Source: DASYGT01 sp035999365
Lineage (GTDB): Bacteria > Actinomycetota > Actinomycetes > Mycobacteriales > Jatrophihabitantaceae
Length of the DNA: 26,930 bases
Direction: 5' to 3'
Assembly (NCBI GenBank): GCA_035999365.1
Contig: DASYGT010000038.1
Coordinates: forward strand, 1-26,930
In this document: positions 1 through 9,213 of the stretch, one piece after another
Layout: each line of letters begins with the position of its first letter
Numbering within the stretch: position 1 is the stretch's first letter
The notes under the pieces: model-generated
The model's database searches: none
The model's input: the letters and a program-made list of their open reading frames with translations, nothing else
What the model was told of the DNA's origin: nothing
Translations under genes and position numbers: made by a program

Positions 1-1391
<1,391 letters not shown>

Positions 1392-1394
1392 CGG

Positions 1395-2342
1395 CTATTC
1401 ATCGCTTCCTGCGGAGGCGAGAGCATCGGCGCCGCCGACGATCTCGCTGATTTCCTGGGTGATCTCTGCCTGGCGAGCCTGGTTGGCGAGCCGGGTGTAG
1501 GTGCGGATGAGCTCGGTGGCGTTGTCGCTCGCGGATTTCATCGCACGGCGTCGTGCGGCGGATTCCGACGTCGCCGATTCGAGCAGTGCGGAGAAGATGC
1601 GTGCGCTGATGTAGCGCGGCAGCAACGCGGCGATCAGTTGCTCCGGCTCAGGCTCGAACTCGTAGCTGGCCTTGCGCTCCTCGCCCGCATCAGCCGTGCT
1701 GCCGTCGGTTTCGGCGAGGGCGCCCTCGTCAGCGCCCTTCACGGGAGAGACCTGCGCGACCGTCGGGGTCTGTGACACCGAGTTCACGAATCGCGTGTAG
1801 ACCACGTACAGCTCGTCGATGCCGGCCTCGCCGTGGTACTCCCCCGCCGACGTCGCGGTCAACGCGTTGACGACGGTCTCGGTGGCGTCTCGTGCATCGA
1901 GGAAGGTCGGCTGCTCGGAGAAGCCGGTCCAGCTTCCGGACAGCGTCACACGTCGGAAGTTGTAGTACGCGACTCCCTTTCGCCCGATGACGTACCAGAC
2001 GACCTCCCTGCCCTCACTGCGCAGCCGGGAGGCAAGCTCGTTCGCCTGCTTGATCACATTCGCGTTGTAGCCACCGGCCAGGCCGCGGTCGCTGGTGACG
2101 AGCAGGATCCCGGTGCGCTGCGGCGACTCGACACCGGTGAGCATCGGGTGCTGCAACGTGGCGTTCTTGCCCAGTGCGGCGAGTGCGCGGGTCAGCTCCT
2201 CGGCATAGGGCCGCGCTGCGTGCATCCGCGCTTGCGCCTTGGCAATCCGGGATGCGGCGATGAGCTCCATCGCCTTGGTGATCTTCTTGGTCGACTGGAC
2301 CGAACGAATTCGGCGCCGGTAGACCCGAAGCTGGGCACCCAT
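1395..2342 (-). CDS. atpG: F1Fo ATP synthase subunit gamma
   Basis: Central rotor stalk of F1, which transmits c-ring rotation to the alpha3beta3 head. The protein has 315 residues from ATG at 2342. The N-terminal coiled-coil segment MGAQLRVYRRRIRSVQSTKK and the C-terminal helix (ASDNATELIRTYTRLANQAR) are the two conserved ends of the family. It is somewhat longer than the E. coli protein (287). The extra length is mainly an acidic, Ala/Glu/Asp-rich insert around residues 200-225 (GADEGALAETDGSTADAGEE), a place where actinobacterial gamma subunits vary. The gene begins two bases after the atpA stop and ends three bases before the atpD start, inside the atp operon. Confidence 0.97.
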   Translation of the reverse strand: MGAQLRVYRRRIRSVQSTKKITKAMELIAASRIAKAQARMHAARPYAEELTRALAALGKNATLQHPMLTGVESPQRTGILLVTSDRGLAGGYNANVIKQANELASRLRSEGREVVWYVIGRKGVAYYNFRRVTLSGSWTGFSEQPTFLDARDATETVVNALTATSAGEYHGEAGIDELYVVYTRFVNSVSQTPTVAQVSPVKGADEGALAETDGSTADAGEERKASYEFEPEPEQLIAALLPRYISARIFSALLESATSESAARRRAMKSASDNATELIRTYTRLANQARQAEITQEISEIVGGADALASAGSDE

Positions 2343-2344
2343 GC

Positions 2345-4045
2345 TTACTTGGTCTCGTCGGCCGTGTTGTCGGCGTCGGACTTGTCGGCGTCAGACTTGT
2401 CGGCGTCGGACTTGTCGTCGGCCTTGTCAGCGTCAGCGGCCTTGTCGTCGGCCTTGCCGGCGTCTGCCTTCTTCGCGTCCGGGGACTTCAAGGCGTCGCC
2501 GGCCGATGTCTGGAACTGCTTGCGGAAGCCGCCGACCAACTTCTCCAGCGTGGCGACCATGTCGTCCTCGAGGGCCTTCGCGTTCGCGAGGATGTCGAAG
2601 AACTTCGGCTCGGTGTGGGCCACATAGTCGAGGAGCTCGCTCTCGAAACGGCGAATGTCCTCGACCGGGACGTCATCCATCTTTCCGTTGGTGCCCGCCC
2701 AGATCGACACGATCTCGCGGCCCACCGGGAACGGCGACGCCGCCGGCTGCTTGAGCAGTTCCACCATGCGCGCGCCTCGCGCCAGCTGCTGCTGGCTGGC
2801 CTTGTCGAGGTCGGACCCGAACGCGGCGAAAGCCTCGAGCTCGCGGTACTGCGCGAGGTCGACACGAAGACGGCCGGACACGGCACGCATGGCCTTCGGC
2901 TGGGCCGCGCCACCGACACGCGACACCGAGATTCCGACGTTGATGGCGGGGCGGACGCCCGCGTTGAACAGGTCGGTCTCGAGGAAGCACTGACCGTCGG
3001 TGATCGAGATGACGTTCGTCGGGATGTAGGCCGACACGTCGTTGCCCTTGGTCTCGATGACAGGTAGACCGGTCATCGAGCCGCCGCCGAGATCCTCGGA
3101 CAGCTTCGCGCAGCGCTCGAGCAGACGGGAGTGCAAGTAGAAGACGTCGCCGGGGTATGCCTCACGACCCGGCGGGCGGCGCAACAGCAACGACACCGCG
3201 CGGTAGGCCTCGGCTTGCTTGGTGAGGTCGTCGAACACGATGAGGACGTGCTTGCCCTGATACATCCAGTGCTGGCCGATCGCCGAACCGGTGTACGGCG
3301 CGAGGTACTTGAAGCCGGCCGAGTCAGAGGCGGGCGCGGCCACGATGGTCGTGTACTCCATCGCCCCCGCTTCCTCGAGCGTGTCGCGTGCGGCAGCGAT
3401 CGTCGAGCCCTTCTGCCCGATCGCGACGTAGATGCAGAGCACCTGCCTCTTGGGATCGCCGCTCTTCCAGTTGTCGCGCTGGTTGATGATCGCGTCCAGG
3501 CACACCGTGCTCTTGCCGGTCTGCCGGTCGCCGATGATCAGCTGACGCTGCCCCCGGCCGATCGCCGTCATGGCGTCGATGGCCTTGATGCCGGTGAGCA
3601 TGGGCTCACGAACCTCTTGCCGCTGCACCACGGACGGCGCCTGCAGTTCGAGCGCACGGCGGTCGGTGGTCGCGATCTCACCCTGGCCGTCGATGGGCTG
3701 CCCCAGCGGGTCGACCACACGGCCCAAGTAGGCATCGCCGACGGGCACCGAAAGGATCTCGCCGGTGCGGCGCACCTGCTGCCCCTCGGTGATCGCGGAC
3801 GAGTTGCCCAGGATCACGACGCCGATCTCGCGGACGTCGAGGTTGAGCGCGATGCCCAGGGTGCCGCCTTCGAACTCGAGCAGCTCGTTGGTCATGGCGC
3901 CGGGCAGGCCCTCGACGCGGGCGATGCCGTCGCCGGTCTCGGCGACCACGCCGACTTCTTCGCGCGAGGCCTCTGGCGAATAGGACGAGACGTAGCCTTC
4001 GATCGCGCTACGGATCTCATCTGGGGAGATCGTCAGCTCTGCCAT
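2345..4045 (-). CDS. atpA: F1Fo ATP synthase subunit alpha with charged C-terminal tail
   Basis: Non-catalytic nucleotide-binding subunit of F1. I place the start at ATG 4045 (MAELTISPDEIRSAIEGYV, 566 residues), with AGAGGA eight bases upstream. An in-frame TTG directly before it would add one residue. The P-loop GDRQTGKS is at residues 172-179, and the fold is collinear with other alpha subunits to about residue 515. The last 51 residues (516-566) are a low-complexity Lys/Asp/Ala tail containing three KSDAD units, encoded by a 15-bp tandem repeat. Mycobacterial alpha subunits also carry a C-terminal extension, reported to suppress ATP hydrolysis; whether this differently composed tail does so is unknown. 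A 90-bp gap with no feature I recognise separates it from atpH; atpG follows after two bases. Confidence 0.97.
   Translation of the reverse strand: MAELTISPDEIRSAIEGYVSSYSPEASREEVGVVAETGDGIARVEGLPGAMTNELLEFEGGTLGIALNLDVREIGVVILGNSSAITEGQQVRRTGEILSVPVGDAYLGRVVDPLGQPIDGQGEIATTDRRALELQAPSVVQRQEVREPMLTGIKAIDAMTAIGRGQRQLIIGDRQTGKSTVCLDAIINQRDNWKSGDPKRQVLCIYVAIGQKGSTIAAARDTLEEAGAMEYTTIVAAPASDSAGFKYLAPYTGSAIGQHWMYQGKHVLIVFDDLTKQAEAYRAVSLLLRRPPGREAYPGDVFYLHSRLLERCAKLSEDLGGGSMTGLPVIETKGNDVSAYIPTNVISITDGQCFLETDLFNAGVRPAINVGISVSRVGGAAQPKAMRAVSGRLRVDLAQYRELEAFAAFGSDLDKASQQQLARGARMVELLKQPAASPFPVGREIVSIWAGTNGKMDDVPVEDIRRFESELLDYVAHTEPKFFDILANAKALEDDMVATLEKLVGGFRKQFQTSAGDALKSPDAKKADAGKADDKAADADKADDKSDADKSDADKSDADNTADETK
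2369..2413 (-). repeat. 15-bp tandem repeat, three copies, in the atpA 3' end
   Basis: On the plus strand the unit gtcggcgtcggactt occurs at 2369-2383, 2384-2398 (one substitution) and 2399-2413. Degenerate related units continue to about 2470. On the coding strand it specifies the repeated Lys-Ser-Asp-Ala-Asp units of the AtpA tail. The unit is a multiple of three, so gain or loss of copies would keep the frame. Confidence 0.9.
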
Positions 4046-4135
4046 CAAACGTATCCTCTGTGTTCGTCGGTTCGTGAAGTTGTCGTGTTCTGATGACTCG
4101 TGTGGTCGAGTGGTGGTGGGGTTGCCTCGTCTGCG

Positions 4136-4957
4136 CTACCCCGCGAGCGCTGCCTTGACCTCCGCCAGCCGCGCGGCGACGCTGCCGTCGATGACCTCGT
4201 CACCAACCTGGATGACCAGGCCGCCGAGTACCGACGGGTCGATCGCCGTTCTGATCGTGATGGGGCGTCCGTACAGGTCGCTGAGCTTGTCGGCGAGGCG
4301 CCGCTCCTGCGCAGCACTGAGGAGAACGGCCGACGTGACCCGTGCCATCGATCGCCGGCGGCGTGCGGCCGACAGCTGCAGCAGGTCGTCGATCGCGTGA
4401 GTGACGCTGCGCTTGCGCTGGCTGACCACCGCGTGGTCGAGCAGCTGCTGCGTCAGCGGGTGCACCTTGCCCGCGACGAGCTGATCGACGAGGGCTACCC
4501 GCCGGTCTGCAGCGGCGGCGAAGTCGTCGAGCAGAGTCGCCAGCCGTGAGTCGCTGTCGAGCACCCGGCCGAAGCGGAACAGCTCGTCCTCGACCTCGTC
4601 GATCGCACCGGCATGCTCGGCTGCGCCGAGCAGCACGTCGTCGGCGGTGATCTCCAGGGCGTCGAGCAGGTCCCACCCGCTCGACCACCGCAGCGCGACT
4701 GCCTCACGGGTGATCGTGAGCGCACTGGCGCTGACCTTGCCCTCGAGCAGTCCACCGATCAGGTCGGCACGCCGCTCGGCGCGAGTCGTCGGGTCGGCGA
4801 GCTTGCGACGCAGTTGCGGTTGGTTGTTGAGCACGTCGGTGATCTCGTACAGCTCCCCGGCCAGCCCGGTCAGACCGTCGGCAGTCGAGAACCGCCCCAG
4901 GACACCGTCGAGGCGTTCTCTGAGTTCGGCGAGCGCCTGCCGGCTCGCGGCCTGCAT
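4136..4957 (-). CDS. atpH: F1Fo ATP synthase subunit delta (OSCP), long actinobacterial form
   Basis: Peripheral-stalk subunit that ties the top of F1 to subunit b. It has 273 residues from ATG 4957. A GTG one codon upstream (4960) would give 274 residues and a four-base overlap with atpF; either start is possible. E. coli delta has 177 residues, and this length matches the long delta of non-mycobacterial actinobacteria, which carries about 90 extra residues. The C-terminal family signature is clear: ITIRTAIDPSVLGGLVIQVG followed by DEVIDGSVAARL. It is a separate gene here, whereas Mycobacterium fuses b and delta. The stop is followed by 90 bp before atpA. Confidence 0.95.
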   Translation of the reverse strand: MQAASRQALAELRERLDGVLGRFSTADGLTGLAGELYEITDVLNNQPQLRRKLADPTTRAERRADLIGGLLEGKVSASALTITREAVALRWSSGWDLLDALEITADDVLLGAAEHAGAIDEVEDELFRFGRVLDSDSRLATLLDDFAAAADRRVALVDQLVAGKVHPLTQQLLDHAVVSQRKRSVTHAIDDLLQLSAARRRRSMARVTSAVLLSAAQERRLADKLSDLYGRPITIRTAIDPSVLGGLVIQVGDEVIDGSVAARLAEVKAALAG

Positions 4958-5496
4958 CACGACCGGCTACCTGCCTTGTCCTGCGCGTCGAGACCGGCGA
5001 TGAACGAGTCGACGGTCGCCGCCACCTGGGTGTCGTCGCCGAGCCGCTGGTCGATGATCTTCCCGGCGAGCTCTACGGCCAACGTGCCGATCTCGGCACG
5101 CAGCTCGCGGACGACAGCGCCCCGCTGGCTGGCCAGCTGCTCCTCGCCGCGGGCGATGATGCGGGCCGATTCCTCCTGCGCCTGCGCCCGCAACTCCTCG
5201 ATCGTGCGCTGGGCCTCGGCCCGGGCGTTCTCGCGGATCTCGGCGGCCTCGGCGCGGGCAGCACGCAACGCGTCCTGCAGCGTCTTGTCGGCCTCTTCGA
5301 GTTTGCGCTTGGCCTCGTCGGCGTCCTCGACCTGCTTCTTGATCAGCTCCTGCCGCTCGCGCAGCGGGCCTTCGATCCTCGGCAGGATGTACTTCGCGAT
5401 GATGCCGAGGATCAGCAAGAACGCGATGAACTCCGCGATGAACGTCGCGTTGGGCACCAAGAAGTTGCCTGAGGCGATGGTCGTGGTGTGTGCCAT
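4957..5496 (-). CDS. atpF: F1Fo ATP synthase subunit b
   Basis: Peripheral-stalk subunit anchored in the membrane. It has 179 residues from ATG 5496. One N-terminal membrane helix (about residues 16-37, NATFIAEFIAFLLILGIIAK) is followed by a long charged, heptad-rich helix (ERQELIKKQVEDADEAKRKL and onward) that forms the right-handed coiled coil with its partner b. Its length is close to the usual 155-185 residues. The TGA stop overlaps the start of atpH (GTGATG), so translation is coupled. It lies 27 bp after atpE. Confidence 0.96.
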   Translation of the reverse strand: MAHTTTIASGNFLVPNATFIAEFIAFLLILGIIAKYILPRIEGPLRERQELIKKQVEDADEAKRKLEEADKTLQDALRAARAEAAEIRENARAEAQRTIEELRAQAQEESARIIARGEEQLASQRGAVVRELRAEIGTLAVELAGKIIDQRLGDDTQVAATVDSFIAGLDAQDKAGSRS

Positions 5497-5523
5497 GGGG
5501 TTGAGTCCCTGTCCGCCCGGCGC

Positions 5524-5784
5524 TTACTTGCTGGAGAGAACGAAGACGAACAGGACGGCGAAGGCCAGGTTGATGAAGTACGCGGCCTCGACCAGTCCGA
5601 CCGTCAGGAAGAACAGTGTCTGCAACTGGCCCTGTGCTTCGGGCTGACGCGCGACACCCTGGATCAGCGAGCTACCCGCCAGACCGTCACCGATGCCGGC
5701 GCCGACAGCGCCACCGCCGAGGGCCATGCCACCGCCGACGAGACCGCCCGCAGTTTCAATCGCCTGGTTGAGAGTGTTAGCCAT
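5524..5784 (-). CDS. atpE: F1Fo ATP synthase subunit c (proteolipid)
   Basis: Forms the proton-driven c-ring. It has 86 residues: two hydrophobic hairpin helices joined by the polar loop GVARQPEAQG (residues 43-52). Helix 1 is Gly-rich (GGAVGAGIGDG). Helix 2 contains the ion-binding carboxylate Glu66 in GLVEAAYFIN. That segment is the same as the one I recall for the Mycobacterium tuberculosis protein around Glu61, the bedaquiline site, and Asp33 corresponds to its Asp28. The start at ATG 5784 is preceded by GAGGAGAA. It sits between atpB (64 bp upstream) and atpF (27 bp downstream). Confidence 0.97.
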   Translation of the reverse strand: MANTLNQAIETAGGLVGGGMALGGGAVGAGIGDGLAGSSLIQGVARQPEAQGQLQTLFFLTVGLVEAAYFINLAFAVLFVFVLSSK

Positions 5785-5848
5785 TTCTCCTCAATTCCTT
5801 TGACAAGACGAACGACGTGATGTTGATGGAGTGCCGACGGGCTGATCG

Positions 5849-6580
5849 TCAGTGGTGTGCGCCCTCCTTGGCAGGGGCAACCGAGCTGAAGTACAGGATG
5901 GTCAGCAGGCCGAAGATGAAGGCCTGAATCAATCCGATGAGAGCGTCGAAGAGTTTCCAGAGGATGTCCGGCAGCCACAGGATGACCGCCGGCATGGAGG
6001 CGATCAGCGCCACCATGATCGTTCCGGCGAAGATGTTTCCGAAGAGCCGCAGCGCGAGCGTGATCGGCTTCATGACTTCTTCGACGATGTTGAGCGGGAT
6101 GAGCAGGTACGGCTTGCGGAAGAGGTGCCCGTAGTAGCCGCGGAGCCCCTTCTTACGAATGCCGACGACGTGCATCGTGCCGATCACTGTCAGCGCCAGC
6201 GCGTAGGTGAGGTTCACGTCCGACGCCGGTGGCGGCACGTATTCCGGGTGGTGGCCGGTGGGCACGATCGCGATGAGGTTCGCGATGAGGATGAAGAGGA
6301 AGAGGGCGAGTGCCATCGGGACCACGAACGGCGCGGTCCGGATACCCATCGAGCTCTCGACCTGCTTCTCGACCTCGTCGACGACGGTCTCGAACACCAG
6401 TTGCAGCTTCGTGGGCTCCCGTGTGCTCGCGTTGCGTCGCACCAGGAAGCCGAGAAGCAGGATGATCGCGCCGGCGACGAGCGTGCCGGTGATGGTGTCG
6501 CCGTTGAGCGTCACGCCGAAGACGTGCCACTGGATGTGCTCGCCGGGCGTGATGTTGATCGCCTGCACCTGCGCGCTCAC
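5849..6580 (-). CDS. atpB: F1Fo ATP synthase subunit a
   Basis: Membrane stator subunit carrying the proton half-channels. I start it at GTG 6580 (243 residues, VSAQVQAINITPGEHIQWHV) because GGGAG lies ten bases upstream and this leaves a clean 31-bp gap after atpI. The frame stays open further upstream to 6661, but that part overlaps atpI and reads like out-of-frame coding. There are five to six hydrophobic helices. The conserved LALRLFGNIFAGTIMVAL helix carries the essential Arg facing the c-ring. Residues 120-140 hold the PTGHHPEYVPP loop. It is the first Fo core gene of the operon. Confidence 0.95.
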   Translation of the reverse strand: MSAQVQAINITPGEHIQWHVFGVTLNGDTITGTLVAGAIILLLGFLVRRNASTREPTKLQLVFETVVDEVEKQVESSMGIRTAPFVVPMALALFLFILIANLIAIVPTGHHPEYVPPPASDVNLTYALALTVIGTMHVVGIRKKGLRGYYGHLFRKPYLLIPLNIVEEVMKPITLALRLFGNIFAGTIMVALIASMPAVILWLPDILWKLFDALIGLIQAFIFGLLTILYFSSVAPAKEGAHH

Positions 6581-6611
6581 GTGAGCACCACTCCCGTCGC
6601 CATCGAACACG

Positions 6612-7019
6612 TCATGAGGACGGCCGCATACTACGGAAGACCGGCATCGCGGCGCCGACAAGCATCAAGATCTGAAAGACGGCGAGGCCGGCGAAGACGC
6701 CCAGACCGTCGGGACGGTCGAGCATGGCGATGGCGATCGAGAAGATCGTGATGCCCGCCAGCCTGCCCAGCACACCATTGCGAAAGCGCGCCTTGGTCAC
6801 ATCCGCGTCGGTGGCATAGGCGATAACCGACTTCTGCAGCATCCGATTGTTGAGGGCGCCGAGCGCGACACCGAGGCACCCGAAGATTCCCATCAGCGGA
6901 TGGCCCTGGAGTGAGGTGACCACGATGGCGATCGCACCGAGTGCCGCGCCGATCACGGTTGATCGACGCAGGTTGGCCCGCGGATCGACGAGCGGAGCGA
7001 TGGCCTGCTGCACGGTCAT
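6612..7019 (-). CDS. atpI: ATP synthase I-like membrane protein
   Basis: Small integral membrane protein of the ATP synthase subunit I family; members sit before atpB and are thought to help c-ring assembly or magnesium supply. The start is ATG 7019 (MTVQQAIAPLVDPRANLRRS, 135 residues) with GGGGAG directly upstream; the longer open frame to 7184 would run into the preceding gene. Four hydrophobic segments are visible (around residues 22-37, 44-60, 85-100 and 108-126), with a basic C-terminus. In Mycobacterium the gene between wecA and atpB (Rv1303) occupies this position. The family is assigned from position and helix pattern, so the exact role is inferred. Confidence 0.85.
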   Translation of the reverse strand: MTVQQAIAPLVDPRANLRRSTVIGAALGAIAIVVTSLQGHPLMGIFGCLGVALGALNNRMLQKSVIAYATDADVTKARFRNGVLGRLAGITIFSIAIAMLDRPDGLGVFAGLAVFQILMLVGAAMPVFRSMRPSS

Positions 7020-7041
7020 TTCTCCCCTCGATGTGTCGGAG

Positions 7042-7311
7042 TCAGTTCTTGAGGTATTGCCTGAACAGGACGGCGGTGTAACAGACGCCCCCGACGATGC
7101 CGAGGGCGATTCCGATGACGACCAATATGGGAGATGTACCGAATACCCGGTCAAGCCACCATCCGAGCACAATGCCCGCCGCAACAGCCCCGGCGGACAC
7201 GCTTCCCATGCCCAGCAAAGTGGACCATCCGGGCGCTTCGCGAGTCACGATCACCCACTTGTGAGAGCCCGGAGCGACGTCGTCGCAGTGCCCGTCTTTC
7301 CGGCGCAACAT
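7042..7311 (-). CDS. AtpZ/AtpI-family small membrane protein
   Basis: First gene of the atp operon. The C-terminal 70 residues form two membrane helices: GMGSVSAGAVAAGIVLGWWL, then a short DRVFGTSP turn, then ILVVIGIALGIVGGVCYTAV. This Gly-rich helix, WLD turn, helix pattern is that of the AtpZ (F0F1-ATPase gene 1) family, proposed to form a Ca/Mg channel or assist assembly with AtpI. The start is uncertain. ATG 7311 gives 89 residues but has no clear ribosome site and lies just after the likely promoter. GTG 7254 or 7248 would give about 70 residues. The core and family are more certain than the N-terminus. The stop lies 22 bp before atpI. Confidence 0.75.
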   Translation of the reverse strand: MLRRKDGHCDDVAPGSHKWVIVTREAPGWSTLLGMGSVSAGAVAAGIVLGWWLDRVFGTSPILVVIGIALGIVGGVCYTAVLFRQYLKN

Positions 7312-7314
7312 GAA

Positions 7315-7343
7315 CTTATCACAGCAGAAATGGGCCCTGTGAC
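7315..7343 (-). promoter_or_regulatory. Candidate sigma-70-type promoter of the atp operon
   Basis: On the minus strand GTCACA (4/6 to TTGACA) is followed after exactly 17 bases by GATAAG (4/6 to TATAAT). It lies in the only gap between wecA and the atp genes. The expected transcription start is about 7308, which would favour a downstream GTG start for the AtpZ-like gene. Read by eye only. Confidence 0.4.
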
Positions 7344-7386
7344 GCGCTCCCCGACGCGTGCGCACGCCTGGTGGCCGCTCGCCGAC

Positions 7387-8538
7387 TCACCCGCCGCGCA
7401 GCCCCGGATGTGCGACAGGACGGGTACCCCGCAGCCGTGGCACGAGCGAGACGATCGCGCCGAGGGCCGCGACCGCCGCCATGATGATGACCACCCAGAA
7501 TCCGCGGTAGATCGACAGCGCGACACCGCCGATCGCGAGCAGCGCTGACCAGAAGTACAGCAACAGCACGGCGCGCCGGTGGCTGTGCCCCAATTCGAGC
7601 AGCCGGTGGTGCAAGTGCTGCTTGTCCGGTGCGAACGGCGAGTGACCGTGGACGACCCGACGCAGCACGGCGAGCAGCAGGTCGACGAACGGGACGGCGA
7701 GCACCGCCACCGGGATCAGCAGCGGCAGCGCCAGCGGCAGGGAGCCGAGCGCTCCGGTGAACGCCTGCGGGTCGGCGTTTGTGGTTGCGGTGGCCGCCGC
7801 CGCCGACAACATCAGCCCCACCAGCATCGAGCCCGAATCCCCCATGAAGATCCGAGCCGGCGAGAAGTTGTGCGGCAGGAAGCCGAGGCAGGTGCCGGCC
7901 AGCGCCGCGGTCAGCAGCGTCGGGGTGGCAGCGACGTCGAGGAAGCCGCTCCGCGCCAGATGGTAGGAGAACAGGAAGAAGGCACCTGCCCCGATCGCGG
8001 ACACACCGGCGGCCAGTCCGTCGAGCCCGTCGATGAAGTTCACTGCGTTGATGGTGAGCACGGTGAGCAGAATCGTGACGGGTATCGCGAGGTCGCGGCC
8101 GAGACTGACCGTTCCGGTGCCGCCGGGGACGTAGAACTCGGCGAGCTGCACCCCGCCCATCGTCACCATGAGTCCGGTCGCGAGCACCTGGCCGGCCAGT
8201 TTGGTGAGCGAGTCGAGTTCGTACCGGTCGTCGAGCACGCCGATGAAGCAGATGACGGCCCCCGACGCCACGATCCACGCCATTTCCGGCCCGTTGGCGA
8301 ACGCGCGGCTCAATGAGGGCAGTCGGGCCGCGACGAACAAGGCCAGCGCGAGGCCGAACAGCAGCGCGACGCCCCCCATCCGCGGCGTCGCGACGGCGTG
8401 CACATCACGGTCGCGTGGGCGCGCGACGGCTCCCCACGCGATCGCGGCGCGGCGCGCGAGCGGGGTGAACAGGAACGAGCCCGATGCAGCCACGCATCCG
8501 ACGAGCGCGTACTCGAGACTCGGATGGTGGATGGCCAT
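7387..8538 (-). CDS. wecA: WecA-type undecaprenyl/decaprenyl-phosphate GlcNAc-1-phosphate transferase
   Basis: Polytopic membrane enzyme that transfers GlcNAc-1-phosphate from UDP-GlcNAc to a polyprenyl phosphate, the first step of a cell-wall glycan linker. The start is ATG 8538 (383 residues), one base after the sua5 stop. Signature motifs in order are DDR at 103-105, NFIDGLDG at 167-174, GDSGS at 233-237 and the cytoplasmic HLHHRL at 308-313. About ten hydrophobic segments are present. The neighbour order sua5-wecA-atp equals Mycobacterium tuberculosis Rv1301-Rv1302-atp, where the enzyme starts arabinogalactan synthesis. The lipid and glycan used here cannot be told from sequence. MraY-type enzymes are the alternative, but the WecA-style motifs and location favour this call. 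Confidence 0.9.
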   Translation of the reverse strand: MAIHHPSLEYALVGCVAASGSFLFTPLARRAAIAWGAVARPRDRDVHAVATPRMGGVALLFGLALALFVAARLPSLSRAFANGPEMAWIVASGAVICFIGVLDDRYELDSLTKLAGQVLATGLMVTMGGVQLAEFYVPGGTGTVSLGRDLAIPVTILLTVLTINAVNFIDGLDGLAAGVSAIGAGAFFLFSYHLARSGFLDVAATPTLLTAALAGTCLGFLPHNFSPARIFMGDSGSMLVGLMLSAAAATATTNADPQAFTGALGSLPLALPLLIPVAVLAVPFVDLLLAVLRRVVHGHSPFAPDKQHLHHRLLELGHSHRRAVLLLYFWSALLAIGGVALSIYRGFWVVIIMAAVAALGAIVSLVPRLRGTRPVAHPGLRGG

Positions 8539-8539
8539 G

Positions 8540-9199
8540 TCAGCCGGCGAGCTCGGGCGCCACGGCGAGGTCAGGGACCACGGCACGCAGCTCGTCGACG
8601 CTCACTGCTCCCGCCCGCAGCACCTTCGGCACCTCTGCCGTCACGTCAACGATCGTGGAGGCGATCTGGGCGGCTGCGGGACCGCCGTCGAGGTAGACGG
8701 CGACCGAATCGCCGAGCTGCTCGCGCGCGTCGGCAGCCGTGACCGCCGGTGGACGACCCGAGACGTTGGCACTCGATACCGCCATCGGTCCGGTGACCTC
8801 GAGCAGCTCGATGGCAACGGGGTGCAGCGGCATCCGGATGGCGACCGTGCCCCGCGTGTCACCGAGATCCCAGTTCAGCGACGGTGCGTACTCGACGACC
8901 AGGGTGAGCCCGCCCGGCCAGAACGCCTCGATGAGATCCCAGGTCCGCGCGGCGACGACGCTGGTCAATCCCTCGATCGTGGCCCATGAGCCGACGAGGA
9001 CGGGGACGGGCATGTCGCGGCCTCGACCCTTGGCGGCGAGCAGGTCGGCAACGGCTCTGGCGTCGAAGGCATCGGCACCGACCCCGTAGACGGTGTCGGT
9101 CGGAAGGACCACGAGCTGCCCCGAGGCGACGCAGTGCGCCGCGGCGGAGATCGCGGTGGCTCGGACTGCCGGATCAGCGCAGTCGTAGAAGAGGGCCAC
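8540..9199 (-). CDS. L-threonylcarbamoyladenylate synthase (Sua5/YwlC/YrdC family)
   Basis: Makes threonylcarbamoyl-AMP from threonine, bicarbonate and ATP, the first step of the t6A37 modification of ANN-reading tRNAs. It has 219 residues from GTG 9199, with AGGGCAGG upstream. The YrdC fold is clear: VLPTDTVYGVGADAF near the N-terminus, the KGRGRDMPVPVLV basic segment, and SSANVSGRPP in the C-terminal third. It is the short form without the extra Sua5 C-terminal domain, as in mycobacteria. It follows prmC after 14 bp and precedes wecA by one base. Confidence 0.93.
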   Translation of the reverse strand: MALFYDCADPAVRATAISAAAHCVASGQLVVLPTDTVYGVGADAFDARAVADLLAAKGRGRDMPVPVLVGSWATIEGLTSVVAARTWDLIEAFWPGGLTLVVEYAPSLNWDLGDTRGTVAIRMPLHPVAIELLEVTGPMAVSSANVSGRPPAVTAADAREQLGDSVAVYLDGGPAAAQIASTIVDVTAEVPKVLRAGAVSVDELRAVVPDLAVAPELAG

Positions 9200-9213
9200 G
9201 CGGCCATCCTGCC

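Noticed and set aside
6581..6661. 27-residue N-terminal extension of AtpB
   Set aside because: It overlaps atpI and is composed like out-of-frame coding; the GTG at 6580 has a GGGAG site.
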